NCBI GenBank assembly: GCA_041908445.1
Contig: JAYRFK010000008.1
Location: forward strand, 62,001 to 126,000
Length of the DNA stretch: 64,000 nucleotides
Direction: 5' to 3'
Origin: JAEUJM01 sp041908445
GTDB taxonomy: Bacteria; Actinomycetota; Acidimicrobiia; Acidimicrobiales; DATDAH01
In this document: piece after piece, positions 1 to 8,819 of the stretch
Layout of the letters: each line of letters begins with the position of its first letter
How positions within the stretch are numbered: position 1 is the stretch's first letter
Notes under the pieces: generated by a model
Databases searched by the model: none
What the model was told of the DNA's origin: nothing
What the model saw: the letters and a program-made list of their open reading frames with translations, nothing else
Position numbers and translations under genes: made by a program

Positions 1-1
1 C

Positions 2-91
2 TGGCTCGACGAGCAGTGGGCGGCCATGGACGGCTGGCTCGACCGGCAGGGGCGCCTCCACGAGCGCACCACCGCCGGCGCCACCGGCTGA
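2..91 (+). CDS. C-terminal end of an unidentified protein (cut by the window edge)
   Basis: An open frame runs from the left edge to TGA at 89-91 and gives 29 residues, beginning WLDEQWAAMDGWLDRQGRL. The two W-x-D-E/R-Q stretches look helical and the tail is Ala/Gly/Thr-rich, as expected for a real C-terminus. I do not recognise the family. It lies 75 bases upstream of hypE in the same direction, so it may belong to the hydrogenase maturation operon, but that is inference from position only. Confidence 0.45.
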   Translation, partial: WLDEQWAAMDGWLDRQGRLHERTTAGATG

Positions 92-166
92 ACCGGGGTG
101 GTCGGCCCGGCCGAGCAGGGACCTGCGCCCCTGTCGGCCGCCACCGGGCCGCGCGACACTCGGCGC

Positions 167-1249
167 GTGACCGACCCGGGACGCGAAGCCGAGGTGCTCG
201 CCCACATCGAGGCCTTCCGGCGCGCCCGGCCCCGGTTCGACGACGAGGTGATCACCTCGGCCCACGGGGCCGGGGGGTCGGCGACCGCGGCCCTGGTCGA
301 CGCCGTGTTCCTGGACGCGCTGGGCGGCGACGGGCGGCTCCCGCTCACCGACGCCGCGGTCCTGCAACTGCCGTCCGGCGAGCGCCTGGCCTTCACGACG
401 GACAGCCACGTGGTGCAGCCGCGCCGGTTCCCCGGCGGCTCGCTGGGCCACCTCGCCGTGCACGGCACGGTCAACGACCTCGCCATGATGGGCGCCCGGC
501 CGGCGTGGCTGTCGCTCGGGGTCGTGCTCGAGGAGGGCTTCCCGGTCGAGGAGCTGCGCGCCATCGTCGCCGACCTGGCCGCGGCGGCCGCGGTCGCCGG
601 GGTGCGGGTGGTGGCCGGCGACACCAAGGTGGTGGGCGCCGGCGCCGCCGACGGCGTGGTGCTGACGACCGCAGGGGTGGGCGTCATCCCGCCCGGGCGG
701 GACCTCGACGCCCGCCGGGTCCGTCCGGGCGACCGCGTGCTGCTGTCGGGCACGCTCGCCGACCACGGCATGGCCGTGATGCTCGCCCGGGGCGAGCTCG
801 CCCTCGAGGCCGACGTGCGGTCCGACACCGCGCCGCTCGCCGACCTGGTCGAGGTGCTCCTCGCCGCCGCACCGGCGACCCGGTGGCTGCGTGATCCCAC
901 CCGCGGGGGCCTCGCCACGGTCACCAACGAGTTGGCCGGCGACGCCGGCGTGGCCGTGGTGCTCGACGAGGCCGCCCTGCCCGTGCGCCCGACGGTCGCG
1001 GCCGCCTGCGACCTGCTCGGCATCGATCCCCTCCACGTCGCCAACGAGGGCAAGCTCGTCGCGGTCGTCGCCGCCGACGAGGCCGACGCCGCGCTGGCCG
1101 CCGTGCGCGCCCACCCCCTCGGCGCCGAGGCGGCGCTGGTGGGGGAGGTCCACGAGGCGCCGCAGGGGCTCGTCGTGCTCTCGACCCCGTTCGGGGGTAC
1201 CCGGATCGTGGACGTGCTGGTGGGCGACCCCCTGCCGAGGATCTGTTGA
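167..1249 (+). CDS. hypE: Hydrogenase maturation protein HypE (thiocarbamate dehydratase)
   Basis: HypE receives a carbamoyl group from HypF on its C-terminal cysteine and dehydrates it to the thiocyanate that supplies CN ligands of the [NiFe] centre. The 360-residue product has the AIR-synthase fold. It has ITSAHGAGGSATAALV near the N-terminus, the VVAGDTKVV segment and the family-defining C-terminal PRIC ending in Cys. I chose GTG 167 because residues upstream of it are not HypE-like; a GACACT hexamer lies 6 bases upstream and could be a weak -10. The stop overlaps the TTG start of hypF by four bases, so the two partner enzymes are translationally coupled. Confidence 0.95.
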   Translation: MTDPGREAEVLAHIEAFRRARPRFDDEVITSAHGAGGSATAALVDAVFLDALGGDGRLPLTDAAVLQLPSGERLAFTTDSHVVQPRRFPGGSLGHLAVHGTVNDLAMMGARPAWLSLGVVLEEGFPVEELRAIVADLAAAAAVAGVRVVAGDTKVVGAGAADGVVLTTAGVGVIPPGRDLDARRVRPGDRVLLSGTLADHGMAVMLARGELALEADVRSDTAPLADLVEVLLAAAPATRWLRDPTRGGLATVTNELAGDAGVAVVLDEAALPVRPTVAAACDLLGIDPLHVANEGKLVAVVAADEADAALAAVRAHPLGAEAALVGEVHEAPQGLVVLSTPFGGTRIVDVLVGDPLPRIC

Positions 1250-3564
1250 CCCGCGTCCGGCGCCGGGTGCGCGTCAGCGGCACCGTGCAGGGCGTCGGGT
1301 TCCGGCCGTTCGTCTTCCGGGAGGCGACCGCGCTGGGGCTCGTCGGCTCGGTGGCCAACGACGCCCACGGCGTGGTGATCGAGGCCGAGGGCCCGGTCGA
1401 CGCCCTCGACGAGCTCTGCCGGCGCCTCCGCGACGAGCCGCCGCCGGCGGCGAGGGTGGCGGGCCTCGACAGCTCGGACCTGGCCCCCCGGGGGGATCAG
1501 GGCTTCGCGATCGTGGCCTCCCGCTCCGGGCCCGGGCCCGGGGCGTCGGCGCCCGTCGCGGTGAGCCCCGACCTGGGCGTCTGCGACGCCTGCCTGGCCG
1601 AGGTGCTCGATCCCACCGACCGGCGCCACCGCTACCCCTTCGCCAACTGCACCGACTGCGGGCCCCGCTACACCATCGTGCGGGCCGTGCCCTACGACCG
1701 GGTGCGCACGACCATGGCGGCGTTCCCGCTGTGCCCGGACTGCCGGGCCGAGTACGAGGACCCCACCGACCGCCGCTTCCACGCCGAGCCCGTCGCCTGC
1801 CCGACCTGCGGCCCGCAGCTGGCGCTGGAGGAGCCGGGCGCCGTCGACCCGGTGGCCACCGGTGACGCCGCCCTGCTCGCGGCCGCCGAGCGGCTCCGTG
1901 CCGGCGGCGTCGTCGCGGTCAAGGGCGTCGGCGGGTACCACCTCGCGGTGCGGGCCGACGACGCCGCGGCGGTGGGGCGATTGCGGGCCCGCAAGCACCG
2001 GGACGACAAGCCGTTCGCGGTGATGGTGCTCGACGCCGGGGCCGCGTCCGCCCTGGTGGACCTCGACGCCGACGCCGTGGCCGCGCTCACGTCGTGGCGC
2101 CGGCCCATCGTGCTCGCCCCCCGGCACCCCGAGGCCCCGGTGGCGTCCGGGGTGGCCCCCGGCCTGGCCGAACTCGGGGTCCTCGTCGCCTACACGCCGC
2201 TGCACCACCTGCTGCTCCGGGAGGTGGGCGTCCCGCTGGTGATGACCAGCGGCAACCACACCGACGAGCCGATCGTGCACCGCGACGACGACGCCCGCCG
2301 CCGGCTCGGACCGCTCGTGGACGCCCTGCTCACCCACGACCGCACCATCCACGTCGCCTGCGAGGACTCGGTCGTGCGGGCGACGGGCCGGGGCGTCCAG
2401 GTGCTGCGGCGGGCCCGCGGGTACGCCCCGGAGCCGCTGGCGCTGCCCGTCGGCGGCCCGGCGACGCCCGACGTGCTCGCGGTGGGCGCCGAGCTGAAGA
2501 GCACCGTCACCGTCGTGACCGGGGCGGTCGCGGTGACGGGCCCCCACCTCGGCGACCTCGAGCACCCCGCGGCTTCGGCCGCGTTCGAGGCGCAGGCCGC
2601 CCACCTCTGCCGCCTCTTCGGCGTCGTCCCCCGCGTGGTGGCCCACGACCGCCACCCGGGCTACCGGAGCACGCAGTGGGCGCGAGCGACCGATCTGGCG
2701 GTCGAGCCGGTCCTGCACCACCACGCGCACGCCGCCGCGTGCCTGACCGAGCACGGTCGCACCGGTCCGGCGCTGGCGATGGCGTTCGACGGCCTCGGCC
2801 TGGGCGAGCACGAGGCGCTGTGGGGCGGGGAGCTCCTCGAGGTGGACCTCGTCGGCTGCGAGCGGGTCGGCCACCTCCGCCCCGTGGCCCTCCCGGGCGG
2901 GGCCGCCGCCATCCGGGAGCCGTGGCGCATGGCGGTGGCGTGGGTGCACGCCGCGGTCGGCCCCGACGCCGCCCTCGCCGTGGGTCGCCGCCTCGACCCG
3001 CGGGCGGACGCGCTCGTCGCCCTGCTCGACGGCGGCGGCGTGCCGACCACGACGAGCGCCGGGCGGCTCTTCGACGCGGTCGCCGCTCTGCTCGACGTCC
3101 GCCGCGCCACCACCTACGAGGGCCAGGCCGCGGTCGAGCTCGAGGCGCTGGCCCGCTCGGTGCCGGTCGGGGCGGCTCCGGCCTATCCGACCGTGGTCGA
3201 CCGGGCCGGCCCGCAGGTCGTCCTCGACCCGCGCCCGCTGGTCGAGGCCGTGCTGGCGGCTGCCGCCGCCGGGGTGCCGGTGCCGGAGGTGGCCGCCGGG
3301 TTCCACGACTCGTTCGCCCGTGCCGCCGGCGCGCTGGCCGTCGCCACGGCCCGCGAGCGGGGTCGTCCGACCGTGGTGCTCACCGGGGGCGTCTTCCAGA
3401 ACGCACGCTTCTCGGCCGTGGTCGCCGCCGAGGTGGCCGCCGCCGGCCTCGAGGTGCTCGAGCACCGGACCGTCCCACCGAACGACGGTGCCGTCAGCCT
3501 CGGCCAGGCCGCGGTCGCCGTGGCTCGTGCAGCGGTAGCGTCGACCGAGCAGCGAGCGAGGTAG
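1246..3564 (+). CDS. hypF: Carbamoyltransferase HypF
   Basis: HypF converts carbamoyl phosphate and ATP to carbamoyl-AMP and transfers the carbamoyl group to HypE. All four parts are visible in 772 residues. There is an acylphosphatase domain (about 1-90, VSGTVQGVGFRPFVFREA) and two zinc-finger motifs (about 110-190, CDACL, CTDCGPRY, CPDC and CPTCGP). A YrdC-like domain follows (about 200-385), then a Kae1-like domain (about 400-770) with the metal motif HHHAHA near 490. The start is TTG at 1246, inside the hypE stop context (TTGA); this is unusual but fixes the frame, because the acylphosphatase domain begins immediately. hypC follows after four bases. Confidence 0.96.
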   Translation: MTRVRRRVRVSGTVQGVGFRPFVFREATALGLVGSVANDAHGVVIEAEGPVDALDELCRRLRDEPPPAARVAGLDSSDLAPRGDQGFAIVASRSGPGPGASAPVAVSPDLGVCDACLAEVLDPTDRRHRYPFANCTDCGPRYTIVRAVPYDRVRTTMAAFPLCPDCRAEYEDPTDRRFHAEPVACPTCGPQLALEEPGAVDPVATGDAALLAAAERLRAGGVVAVKGVGGYHLAVRADDAAAVGRLRARKHRDDKPFAVMVLDAGAASALVDLDADAVAALTSWRRPIVLAPRHPEAPVASGVAPGLAELGVLVAYTPLHHLLLREVGVPLVMTSGNHTDEPIVHRDDDARRRLGPLVDALLTHDRTIHVACEDSVVRATGRGVQVLRRARGYAPEPLALPVGGPATPDVLAVGAELKSTVTVVTGAVAVTGPHLGDLEHPAASAAFEAQAAHLCRLFGVVPRVVAHDRHPGYRSTQWARATDLAVEPVLHHHAHAAACLTEHGRTGPALAMAFDGLGLGEHEALWGGELLEVDLVGCERVGHLRPVALPGGAAAIREPWRMAVAWVHAAVGPDAALAVGRRLDPRADALVALLDGGGVPTTTSAGRLFDAVAALLDVRRATTYEGQAAVELEALARSVPVGAAPAYPTVVDRAGPQVVLDPRPLVEAVLAAAAAGVPVPEVAAGFHDSFARAAGALAVATARERGRPTVVLTGGVFQNARFSAVVAAEVAAAGLEVLEHRTVPPNDGAVSLGQAAVAVARAAVASTEQRAR

Positions 3565-3568
3565 CGCC

Positions 3569-3829
3569 ATGTGTCTCGGGATCCCCGGCCAGGTCGTCGA
3601 CGTGGGCGCCGCGCGCCCCGACCAGGCCACCGTCGACGTCGGCGGGGTCCGCCGCGAGGTGGACGTGAGCCTGCTCGCCGACGCGCCCGTCGGCCCGGGC
3701 GAGTGGGTGCTGGTCCACGTCGGCTTCGCCTTGGCCCGCATCGACGAGGACGAGGCGGCCCGGGAGCTCGCCCGACTGCAGCGCACCGGTGAGCTGGAGC
3801 GAGAGGTGGGAGAGGTGGCCGAGCGGTGA
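3569..3829 (+). CDS. hypC: Hydrogenase assembly chaperone HypC
   Basis: This small OB-like chaperone carries the Fe(CN)2CO unit with HypD and escorts the large-subunit precursor. The 86-residue protein starts MCLGIPGQVVDV, so the essential Cys2 is present, and it has the conserved His in VHVGFALARID. It overlaps hypD by four bases (GTGA). A second, more divergent HypC-like gene lies at 33035 in the structural operon, so the two may serve different steps or targets. This copy is the canonical one. Confidence 0.95.
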   Translation: MCLGIPGQVVDVGAARPDQATVDVGGVRREVDVSLLADAPVGPGEWVLVHVGFALARIDEDEAARELARLQRTGELEREVGEVAER

Positions 3830-4956
3830 GGTTCGTCGACGAGTACCGCGACCCGGCGGCGGCCGAGGGGCTGCTCGAGCGCATCCGCGCCCTGGCCCCG
3901 CAGGCCCCCTCCCGCTTCATGGAGGTCTGCGGGGGCCACACCCACACCATCTACCGCCACGGCCTCGAGCAGCTCCTGCCCCCGGAGGTCGAGCTCGTCC
4001 ACGGCCCCGGTTGCCCCGTGTGCGTGATCCCGATGGGCCGGGTCGACGACGCCATCGCGCTGGCCACGACCCCCGGGGTCACCCTCGCCACCTTCGGGGA
4101 CCTGCTCCGGGTCCCCGGCTCGACGGGCAGCCTCCTCGACGCCAAGGCCCGTGGGGCCGACGTGCGCGTCGTGTACTCCCCGCTGGACGCGCTCGCGCTC
4201 GCCGTCGACCACCCCGACCGCGAGGTCGTGTTCTTCGCGGTCGGCTTCGAGACCACCGCCCCATCGACCGCCCGCACCGTCCTGCGCGCCCGGGACGACC
4301 GGGTGGCGAACTTCGCCGCCTTCGTGAACCACGTGACCATCGGCCCGCCGCTGCGGGCCATCCTCGGCGCACCCGACGCCGACCTCGACGGCCTCGTGGG
4401 CCCGGGGCACGTGTCGACCGTGATCGGGCTCGAGCCGTACCGCTTCGTGGTCGACGAGCTGGCCACGCCGATCGTGGTGGCGGGCTTCGAGCCGCTCGAC
4501 CTGCTCGATGCTGTCGCCCGCCTGCTCGCCCAGCGGGTCGAGGGGCGCTGCGAGGTGGAGAACCAGTACGGCCGGGTGGTGCGCCCCGACGGCAACCCGG
4601 TGGCCCGGGCGCTGCTCGACGAGGCCTTCGTGACCCGACCGTCGTTCGAGTGGCGGGGCCTCGGTGAGCTGCCCGACAGCGGCCTCGCCCTGCGGCCCGA
4701 GCTCGCCGCCTGGGACGCCGAGGCCCGCTTCGCCCTGCCGGGTCGCCGGGTCGCCGACCCGCGCGCCTGCCAGTGCGGGCAGGTGCTGCGCGGCGCGCTG
4801 AAGCCGTGGGAGTGCAAGGTCTTCGGTACCGCCTGCACGCCGGAGCACCCCATCGGGACGTGCATGGTCTCGTCGGAGGGTGCCTGCGCCGCCTACCACC
4901 GCTACGGCCGGCTGTCGCACGACGTGGCCGTCACCCTGGGTCGTCCCCGTGCATGA
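3826..4956 (+). CDS. hypD: Fe-S scaffold HypD of [NiFe] cofactor assembly
   Basis: HypD is the [4Fe-4S] scaffold on which HypC and HypE build the Fe(CN)2CO group. The 376 residues show the expected cysteine motifs: MEVCGGHTHTIYRHG, GPGCPVCVIP and the C-terminal CQCGQVLRG, PWECKVFG and GTCMVSSEGACAAY blocks. The length matches the family. The start is GTG 3826, overlapping the hypC stop. The end overlaps hypA by eight bases. Confidence 0.96.
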   Translation: MRFVDEYRDPAAAEGLLERIRALAPQAPSRFMEVCGGHTHTIYRHGLEQLLPPEVELVHGPGCPVCVIPMGRVDDAIALATTPGVTLATFGDLLRVPGSTGSLLDAKARGADVRVVYSPLDALALAVDHPDREVVFFAVGFETTAPSTARTVLRARDDRVANFAAFVNHVTIGPPLRAILGAPDADLDGLVGPGHVSTVIGLEPYRFVVDELATPIVVAGFEPLDLLDAVARLLAQRVEGRCEVENQYGRVVRPDGNPVARALLDEAFVTRPSFEWRGLGELPDSGLALRPELAAWDAEARFALPGRRVADPRACQCGQVLRGALKPWECKVFGTACTPEHPIGTCMVSSEGACAAYHRYGRLSHDVAVTLGRPRA

Positions 4957-5290
4957 GCTGGCGCTGTGCCGCTCGGTGGTCGCGACGGCGGCTGCCCACG
5001 CCGACGGCCGGCCCGTGGCCCGCGTGCACCTGCAGGTCGGGCACCTCCGCCAGGTCGTGCCCGAGGCCCTCGACCTGGCCTGGCGGGCGCTCACCGAGGG
5101 CGGCGCCCTCGACGGCGCCGAGCTGGTCGTCGAGGCGGTGCCGGCGGTCGTGCGCTGCCGTGGCTGCGGCGCGGCGACGACGCTCGAGTGGCCCGTGCTC
5201 GCGTGCGGGTCCTGCGACAGCCGTGACGTCGAGCTGGTGTCGGGGGAGGAGCTGCTCGTGGTGGCGATCGACGTGACGGTGGTGGCGTGA
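4949..5290 (+). CDS. hypA: Nickel metallochaperone HypA
   Basis: HypA inserts nickel into the large subunit together with HypB. Initiation at GTG 4949 gives (M)HELALCRSVV, which places the nickel ligand His2 and Glu3 exactly as in the family; upstream in-frame starts would bury this motif. The 113-residue product has a zinc ribbon with CRGC and CGSC pairs, and a VGHLRQVVPEAL helix typical of HypA. It overlaps hypD by eight bases and hypB by one. Confidence 0.95.
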   Translation: MHELALCRSVVATAAAHADGRPVARVHLQVGHLRQVVPEALDLAWRALTEGGALDGAELVVEAVPAVVRCRGCGAATTLEWPVLACGSCDSRDVELVSGEELLVVAIDVTVVA

Positions 5291-6063
5291 TGGGCCGCTT
5301 CCACCACCACGTCGACGGCACGGCCCACGAGCACGACCACGACGGCGAGCACGCGCACGGGCCCGACGTCGGTGACCACTCGGGCTACGCCGACACGGGC
5401 ACCGAGCGGGTGGAGGTCCTCGAGCGGCTCCTCGGGGAGAACGACCGCGTCGCGGCCGAGAACCGCGCCGCCTTCGCGAGCGCCGGGGTGCGGGTGGTCA
5501 ACCTGATGTCCTCGCCGGGGGCGGGCAAGACCACCCTGCTCAAGGGGACCCTGGACCGCCTCGCCGAGCGGTGCCGCGTCGGCGTGCTCGAAGGGGACAT
5601 CGCCACGAGCCTCGACGCGGACGACCTCGCGGGCCGCGGCGCCGCGGCCATCTCGCTCGTCAACACCAGCGCCGGCTTCGGCGGCGAGTGCCACCTCGAC
5701 GCGGTCATGGTGCGCTCGGGCCTGGCCCGGCTGCCGCTCGACGACCTCGACCTGCTCGTGATCGAGAACGTCGGCAACCTCGTCTGCCCCGCCGAGTTCG
5801 ACGTCGGCGAGCACGCCAAGGCGATGGTCTACGCCGTGACGGAGGGGGAGGAGAAGCCGCTCAAGTACCCGGTCATGTTCCGGGCGGTCGACGTCGTCGT
5901 GGTCAACAAGGTGGACCTGTTGCCCCACCTCGACGTGGACCTCGGTGCGTTCCTCGGCCACCTGGCCGACGTGAACCCCGTCGCCCGCGTGATCCGGGCG
6001 AGCGCCCGGACGGGGGAGGGCCTGGACGAGTGGTGCGACTGGCTGCTCGGCGCCGACCTATGA
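5290..6063 (+). CDS. hypB: GTPase HypB, nickel insertion
   Basis: HypB is the SIMIBI GTPase that works with HypA in nickel delivery. The roughly 45-residue N-terminus is His/Asp-rich (HHHVDG, HEHDHDGEHAHG), as in nickel-storing HypB forms. Walker A is SPGAGKTT near residue 75. The nickel/zinc G-domain ligands are visible as GECH and NLVCP, and the guanine motif is NKVD. ATG 5290 overlaps the hypA stop (TGATG); GTG 5287 is an alternative one codon earlier. This is the last gene of the maturation operon; a palindrome begins three bases after its stop. Confidence 0.95.
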   Translation: MGRFHHHVDGTAHEHDHDGEHAHGPDVGDHSGYADTGTERVEVLERLLGENDRVAAENRAAFASAGVRVVNLMSSPGAGKTTLLKGTLDRLAERCRVGVLEGDIATSLDADDLAGRGAAAISLVNTSAGFGGECHLDAVMVRSGLARLPLDDLDLLVIENVGNLVCPAEFDVGEHAKAMVYAVTEGEEKPLKYPVMFRAVDVVVVNKVDLLPHLDVDLGAFLGHLADVNPVARVIRASARTGEGLDEWCDWLLGADL

Positions 6064-6065
6064 TC

Positions 6066-6082
6066 TGACACACCCAGTGTCA
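6066..6082. promoter_or_regulatory. Palindromic candidate operator TGACAC-N5-GTGTCA
   Basis: Perfect six-base arms, TGACAC and GTGTCA, flank ACCCA between the hypB stop and the start at 6104. The size and symmetry fit a dimeric TetR/GntR-type repressor site. No cognate regulator lies next to it, so its target could be only the 6104 gene. No good -10 hexamer is visible close by. Confidence 0.5.
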
Positions 6083-6103
6083 AATGATCGGGAGGCATCG
6101 ACC

Positions 6104-6925
6104 GTGGCGGTCAACCCCAACCTGACCATCCGCTACGCCGAGGTGGACCTGGCCTACGAGCAGGCGCTCGCGTCCGCCGCCGACGAGGACGGTCCCGTGT
6201 GGATGGTCAACCTGATGCGCTACCGGCCGGTGGCCGAGTACGCCGACGGCCGGGCCTCGACGATGAGCGGCCAGGAGGCGGACGACGCCTACGCCCCCTT
6301 CGACGCCTTCGCCGAGGTCGGCGCCGAGCTCGTCTTCCTCGCCGAGGTCGAGTCGCAGCTCCTCGGCGAACCACCTGCCTGGGACCGCGTCGCCGTCGTC
6401 CGCTACCCGACCCACCGGGCCTTCGTCGAGATGACCCACCTGCCGTCGTTCGAGGAGAAGCACCCGCACAAGGACGCGGGGATGGCGCGCACGATCGTGG
6501 TGGGCGGCGTGCCCCGGCCGACCCCGACGCTGCCCGCCGACGCGCCGGCCTGGGCGGACGTGCCCCATCCGCCGACCGACGACGACCCGCCCATCGTGGT
6601 GTTCCACCTGCTGCGGTTCGCGGAGCGCCCGGACGCCACCGAGGCGATGGTGAGCTACCAGGACGCGGCCGGCGCGGTGGCCGTGCCCCACGGCGTGCGC
6701 ATCGGTGGTTGGCTCACGGTCGAGGGCACGATCCTGGGCGACGGCCGTGACTGGGACGAGGCCCGCTTCAACCGCTTCCCCAGCCGGAACGCGTTCTTCA
6801 CCGTGGCGCTCGACCCGGACCGCCTCGCCGCACAGGCGGAGCACCGCGAGCCGGCCCTGGCCGACACCTACGCGCTGGTGCTGCGGCCGGTGCTCGACCG
6901 TCTGAGCGAGTCGCTCGCCGGCTGA
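6104..6925 (+). CDS. Tandem dimeric alpha/beta-barrel (DUF1330-like) protein, function unknown
   Basis: The 273 residues look like two related ferredoxin-like halves. The first (about 1-125) contains GPVWMVNLMRYRP and VAVVRYPTHRAFVEM. The second (about 160-270) contains PPIVVFHLLRF and NRFPSRNAFFTVALD. The strand-helix order and the R-Y/F-P-[ST]-x-x-A-F element recall DUF1330/ABM-type barrels. I chose GTG 6104 because GGAGG at 6091-6095 is well spaced; in-frame GTG 6077 lies within the palindrome. It follows the hyp operon but has its own upstream regulatory site. A role in hydrogenase maturation is not supported. Confidence 0.8.
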   Translation: MAVNPNLTIRYAEVDLAYEQALASAADEDGPVWMVNLMRYRPVAEYADGRASTMSGQEADDAYAPFDAFAEVGAELVFLAEVESQLLGEPPAWDRVAVVRYPTHRAFVEMTHLPSFEEKHPHKDAGMARTIVVGGVPRPTPTLPADAPAWADVPHPPTDDDPPIVVFHLLRFAERPDATEAMVSYQDAAGAVAVPHGVRIGGWLTVEGTILGDGRDWDEARFNRFPSRNAFFTVALDPDRLAAQAEHREPALADTYALVLRPVLDRLSESLAG

Positions 6926-6960
6926 GCGCCACCCGGGGCGGCGCGGTCGGGCTGCGACCG

Positions 6961-7653
6961 CTACGAGCCGTCGGGTTCCGGGTGGGGGAGCAGCCCGAGG
7001 CGCTGGGCGGTGACCACGGCCTCCAGCACGCTGTGGCTGTCGAGCTTGCGCAGGATGCTCTTCACGTAGCCGCGGGCGGTGTGCAGGCTGATCCCGAGCC
7101 GGTAGGCGACCTGCTTGGGGGCGACGCCCTCGCCGAGCAGGCCGAGGACGGTGAGCTCGCGCTGGGTCAGCGAGACCCGGGTCTCGCCCGACGGTCGCTC
7201 GTCGGTCTGCAGGAGGTGGGCGAGGGTGGCGGCCTCGACCCGCATCGTGTTCTCCCGGGGCCGGCGCAGGTTGGTGAGGATGACCTCGAGCGGGTGGTCC
7301 TTGACCAGGAAGCCGGACGCCCCCGCGTCGGCGGCCCGGGCCAGCAGGCTGGCGTCGGGGCGGCCGGTCAGGATCAGCACGTCGCACTCGGGGTACTGCG
7401 CCTTGAGCTCCCGGGTGGCCTCGATCCCACAGCCGTCCGGCAGCTGGATGTCCATGAGCACCACGTCGGGACGCTCCTCGGCCACCAGGGCCAGCGCATC
7501 GGCCTTGGTGAGGGCCACGCCGACGCATTCGAGGTCGTCCTGGACGTCGAGCGCGAGCTGCAGGAGCTCGGAGAAGGCCCGCTGGTCGTCGACCACCAGC
7601 ACCCGCCTGCTCGCCACTGCGCCACCTGGTCGGTCGGTCGAGGTCATGGTCAT
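6961..7653 (-). CDS. NarL/LuxR-type response regulator (orphan)
   Basis: This is a two-component response regulator of 230 residues. The receiver domain (about 15-135) has RRVLVVDDQ, the phospho-acceptor region DVVLMDIQLPDG and the switch lysine in FLVKDH. The C-terminal HTH of LuxR type (about 160-225) has LTQRELTVLGLLGEGV and KQVAYRLGISLHTARGYVKS. No histidine kinase is adjacent, so its input is unknown. The start is ATG 7653, with ATG 7647 two codons on. Confidence 0.9.
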   Translation of the reverse strand: MTMTSTDRPGGAVASRRVLVVDDQRAFSELLQLALDVQDDLECVGVALTKADALALVAEERPDVVLMDIQLPDGCGIEATRELKAQYPECDVLILTGRPDASLLARAADAGASGFLVKDHPLEVILTNLRRPRENTMRVEAATLAHLLQTDERPSGETRVSLTQRELTVLGLLGEGVAPKQVAYRLGISLHTARGYVKSILRKLDSHSVLEAVVTAQRLGLLPHPEPDGS

Positions 7654-7731
7654 CCGGCGGCTGTTACCCCTCGGATACCCCGGGTAGACCAGGTGGCGGG
7701 AGAAATGTCCTCCTCGAACCGTCGTCCGGGG

Positions 7732-8238
7732 CTACGGGCCGGGGAGGGGGACGATCTGGTGGTCGACCAGGGTGCCGTCGGCGATCACGAGCAGGCCGTA
7801 GGTGCGCCGGGGGGCGCGGCGGCGCTCGGTGCAGCTGCCCGGGTTGAACAGGCGCTGGCCGTCGACGCCCTCCTCGTCGACGGGCAGGTGCGAGTGCCCG
7901 AAGATCACGAGGTCGGCCGCCGGGTAGCGCCGCTTCAGGCGGCCCGGCCGCCCGGCGGTGGGGCCGCTGTCGTGCACGAGGGTGATGCGCAGGCCGTCGA
8001 GGTCCAGGTGGTCCTCGGCCGGGAGGCGGGCCTCGAGGCCGTCGTCGTTGTTCCCCAGCACGGCCCGGAGCGGCGCCCGCTCGGCGAGGTCGTCGAGCAG
8101 CGAGGCGGTGACCACGTCACCGGCGTGCAGGATCAGGTGGGCGCGGTCCGCGGCGTCCCAGACCTCGGCGGGGAGGTCCCGGCGGCGGTCGGCCTTGACG
8201 TGGGTGTCGGCCAGGACCAGCACCTCCATGGCGCTCAT
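7732..8238 (-). CDS. YfcE/MJ0936-type metallophosphoesterase
   Basis: This is a compact calcineurin-like phosphodiesterase of 168 residues. All metal-binding motifs are present: LADTHVKA (D-x-H), LHAGDVV (GD), VLGNNDD (GNxD), VHDSG and FGHSHLP (GHxH). The length fits the YfcE family, whose members hydrolyse phosphodiesters; the natural substrate is not predictable. The start is ATG 8238 (MSAMEVLVLAD) or ATG 8229. The gene lies 34 bases after the carbonic anhydrase and may be read through from it. Confidence 0.88.
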   Translation of the reverse strand: MSAMEVLVLADTHVKADRRRDLPAEVWDAADRAHLILHAGDVVTASLLDDLAERAPLRAVLGNNDDGLEARLPAEDHLDLDGLRITLVHDSGPTAGRPGRLKRRYPAADLVIFGHSHLPVDEEGVDGQRLFNPGSCTERRRAPRRTYGLLVIADGTLVDHQIVPLPGP

Positions 8239-8272
8239 GGTCGCGCGTGGCCGCCCGGTGCCCGCGGGTCGC

Positions 8273-8758
8273 TCAGGCGGGGGTGAGGGCGCCGCTGCGG
8301 ACGTCGAAGACGAAGCCGCCCACCTCGAGGTCGGCGGGCAGCAGCGGGCACCCGGTGATCTTCTCGAGGTCGCCGGCGAGGGCGGCCCGCTGGTCGTCCA
8401 TGGCGTGGAACTCCCACCCGGAGGCATCGGCGTGCTGGAGCTCGCCGATCGTGGCGCGCAGCTCGTCGTCGCTGCCCCCCGCCATGGCGCACTCGGTGTG
8501 CTGCACCACGCACACCCGGTTCACCCCGAGCAGGTTCACCGCGAGGACGAGCGAGCGCAGCGCGTCGTCGGTGACCCGGGCGCCGGCGTTGCGGATGATC
8601 TTGGCGTCGCCCGCCTGCAGGCCGAGCATGCGGAGCGGGTCGATGCGGGAGTCGATGCAGGTGATGACGGCCAATCCCTTGGCGGCCCGCCCGGCCACGC
8701 CGGAGTCGTGGAACTCCTCCTGGTACCGCTGGTTGGCTTCGAGCAGATCGTCGAACAT
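8273..8758 (-). CDS. Beta-class carbonic anhydrase
   Basis: The enzyme interconverts CO2 and bicarbonate in the cytoplasm. The 161-residue protein has CIDSRIDP (zinc Cys and the Asp-Arg dyad of C-x-D-x-R) and VVQHTECAM (zinc His and Cys). Its short form and IRNAGARVTDDALRSL resemble the mycobacterial-type beta class. TAGGTT at 8767-8772 lies eight bases before ATG, with no Shine-Dalgarno sequence, consistent with a leaderless transcript. Confidence 0.92.
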   Translation of the reverse strand: MFDDLLEANQRYQEEFHDSGVAGRAAKGLAVITCIDSRIDPLRMLGLQAGDAKIIRNAGARVTDDALRSLVLAVNLLGVNRVCVVQHTECAMAGGSDDELRATIGELQHADASGWEFHAMDDQRAALAGDLEKITGCPLLPADLEVGGFVFDVRSGALTPA

Positions 8759-8782
8759 CAGCGAAGAACCTATCCCGCATTG

Positions 8783-8796
8783 AGCTTCGCTAGAAG
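8783..8796. terminator. Small hairpin between secreted-protein gene and carbonic anhydrase
   Basis: GCTTC-GCTA-GAAGC forms a five-base-pair hairpin between the end of the 8820 gene and the carbonic-anhydrase promoter. It has no U-tract. A weak terminator is the simplest reading. Confidence 0.3.
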
Positions 8797-8819
8797 CGGG
8801 TCCGTCCGACGGTCGGTCC

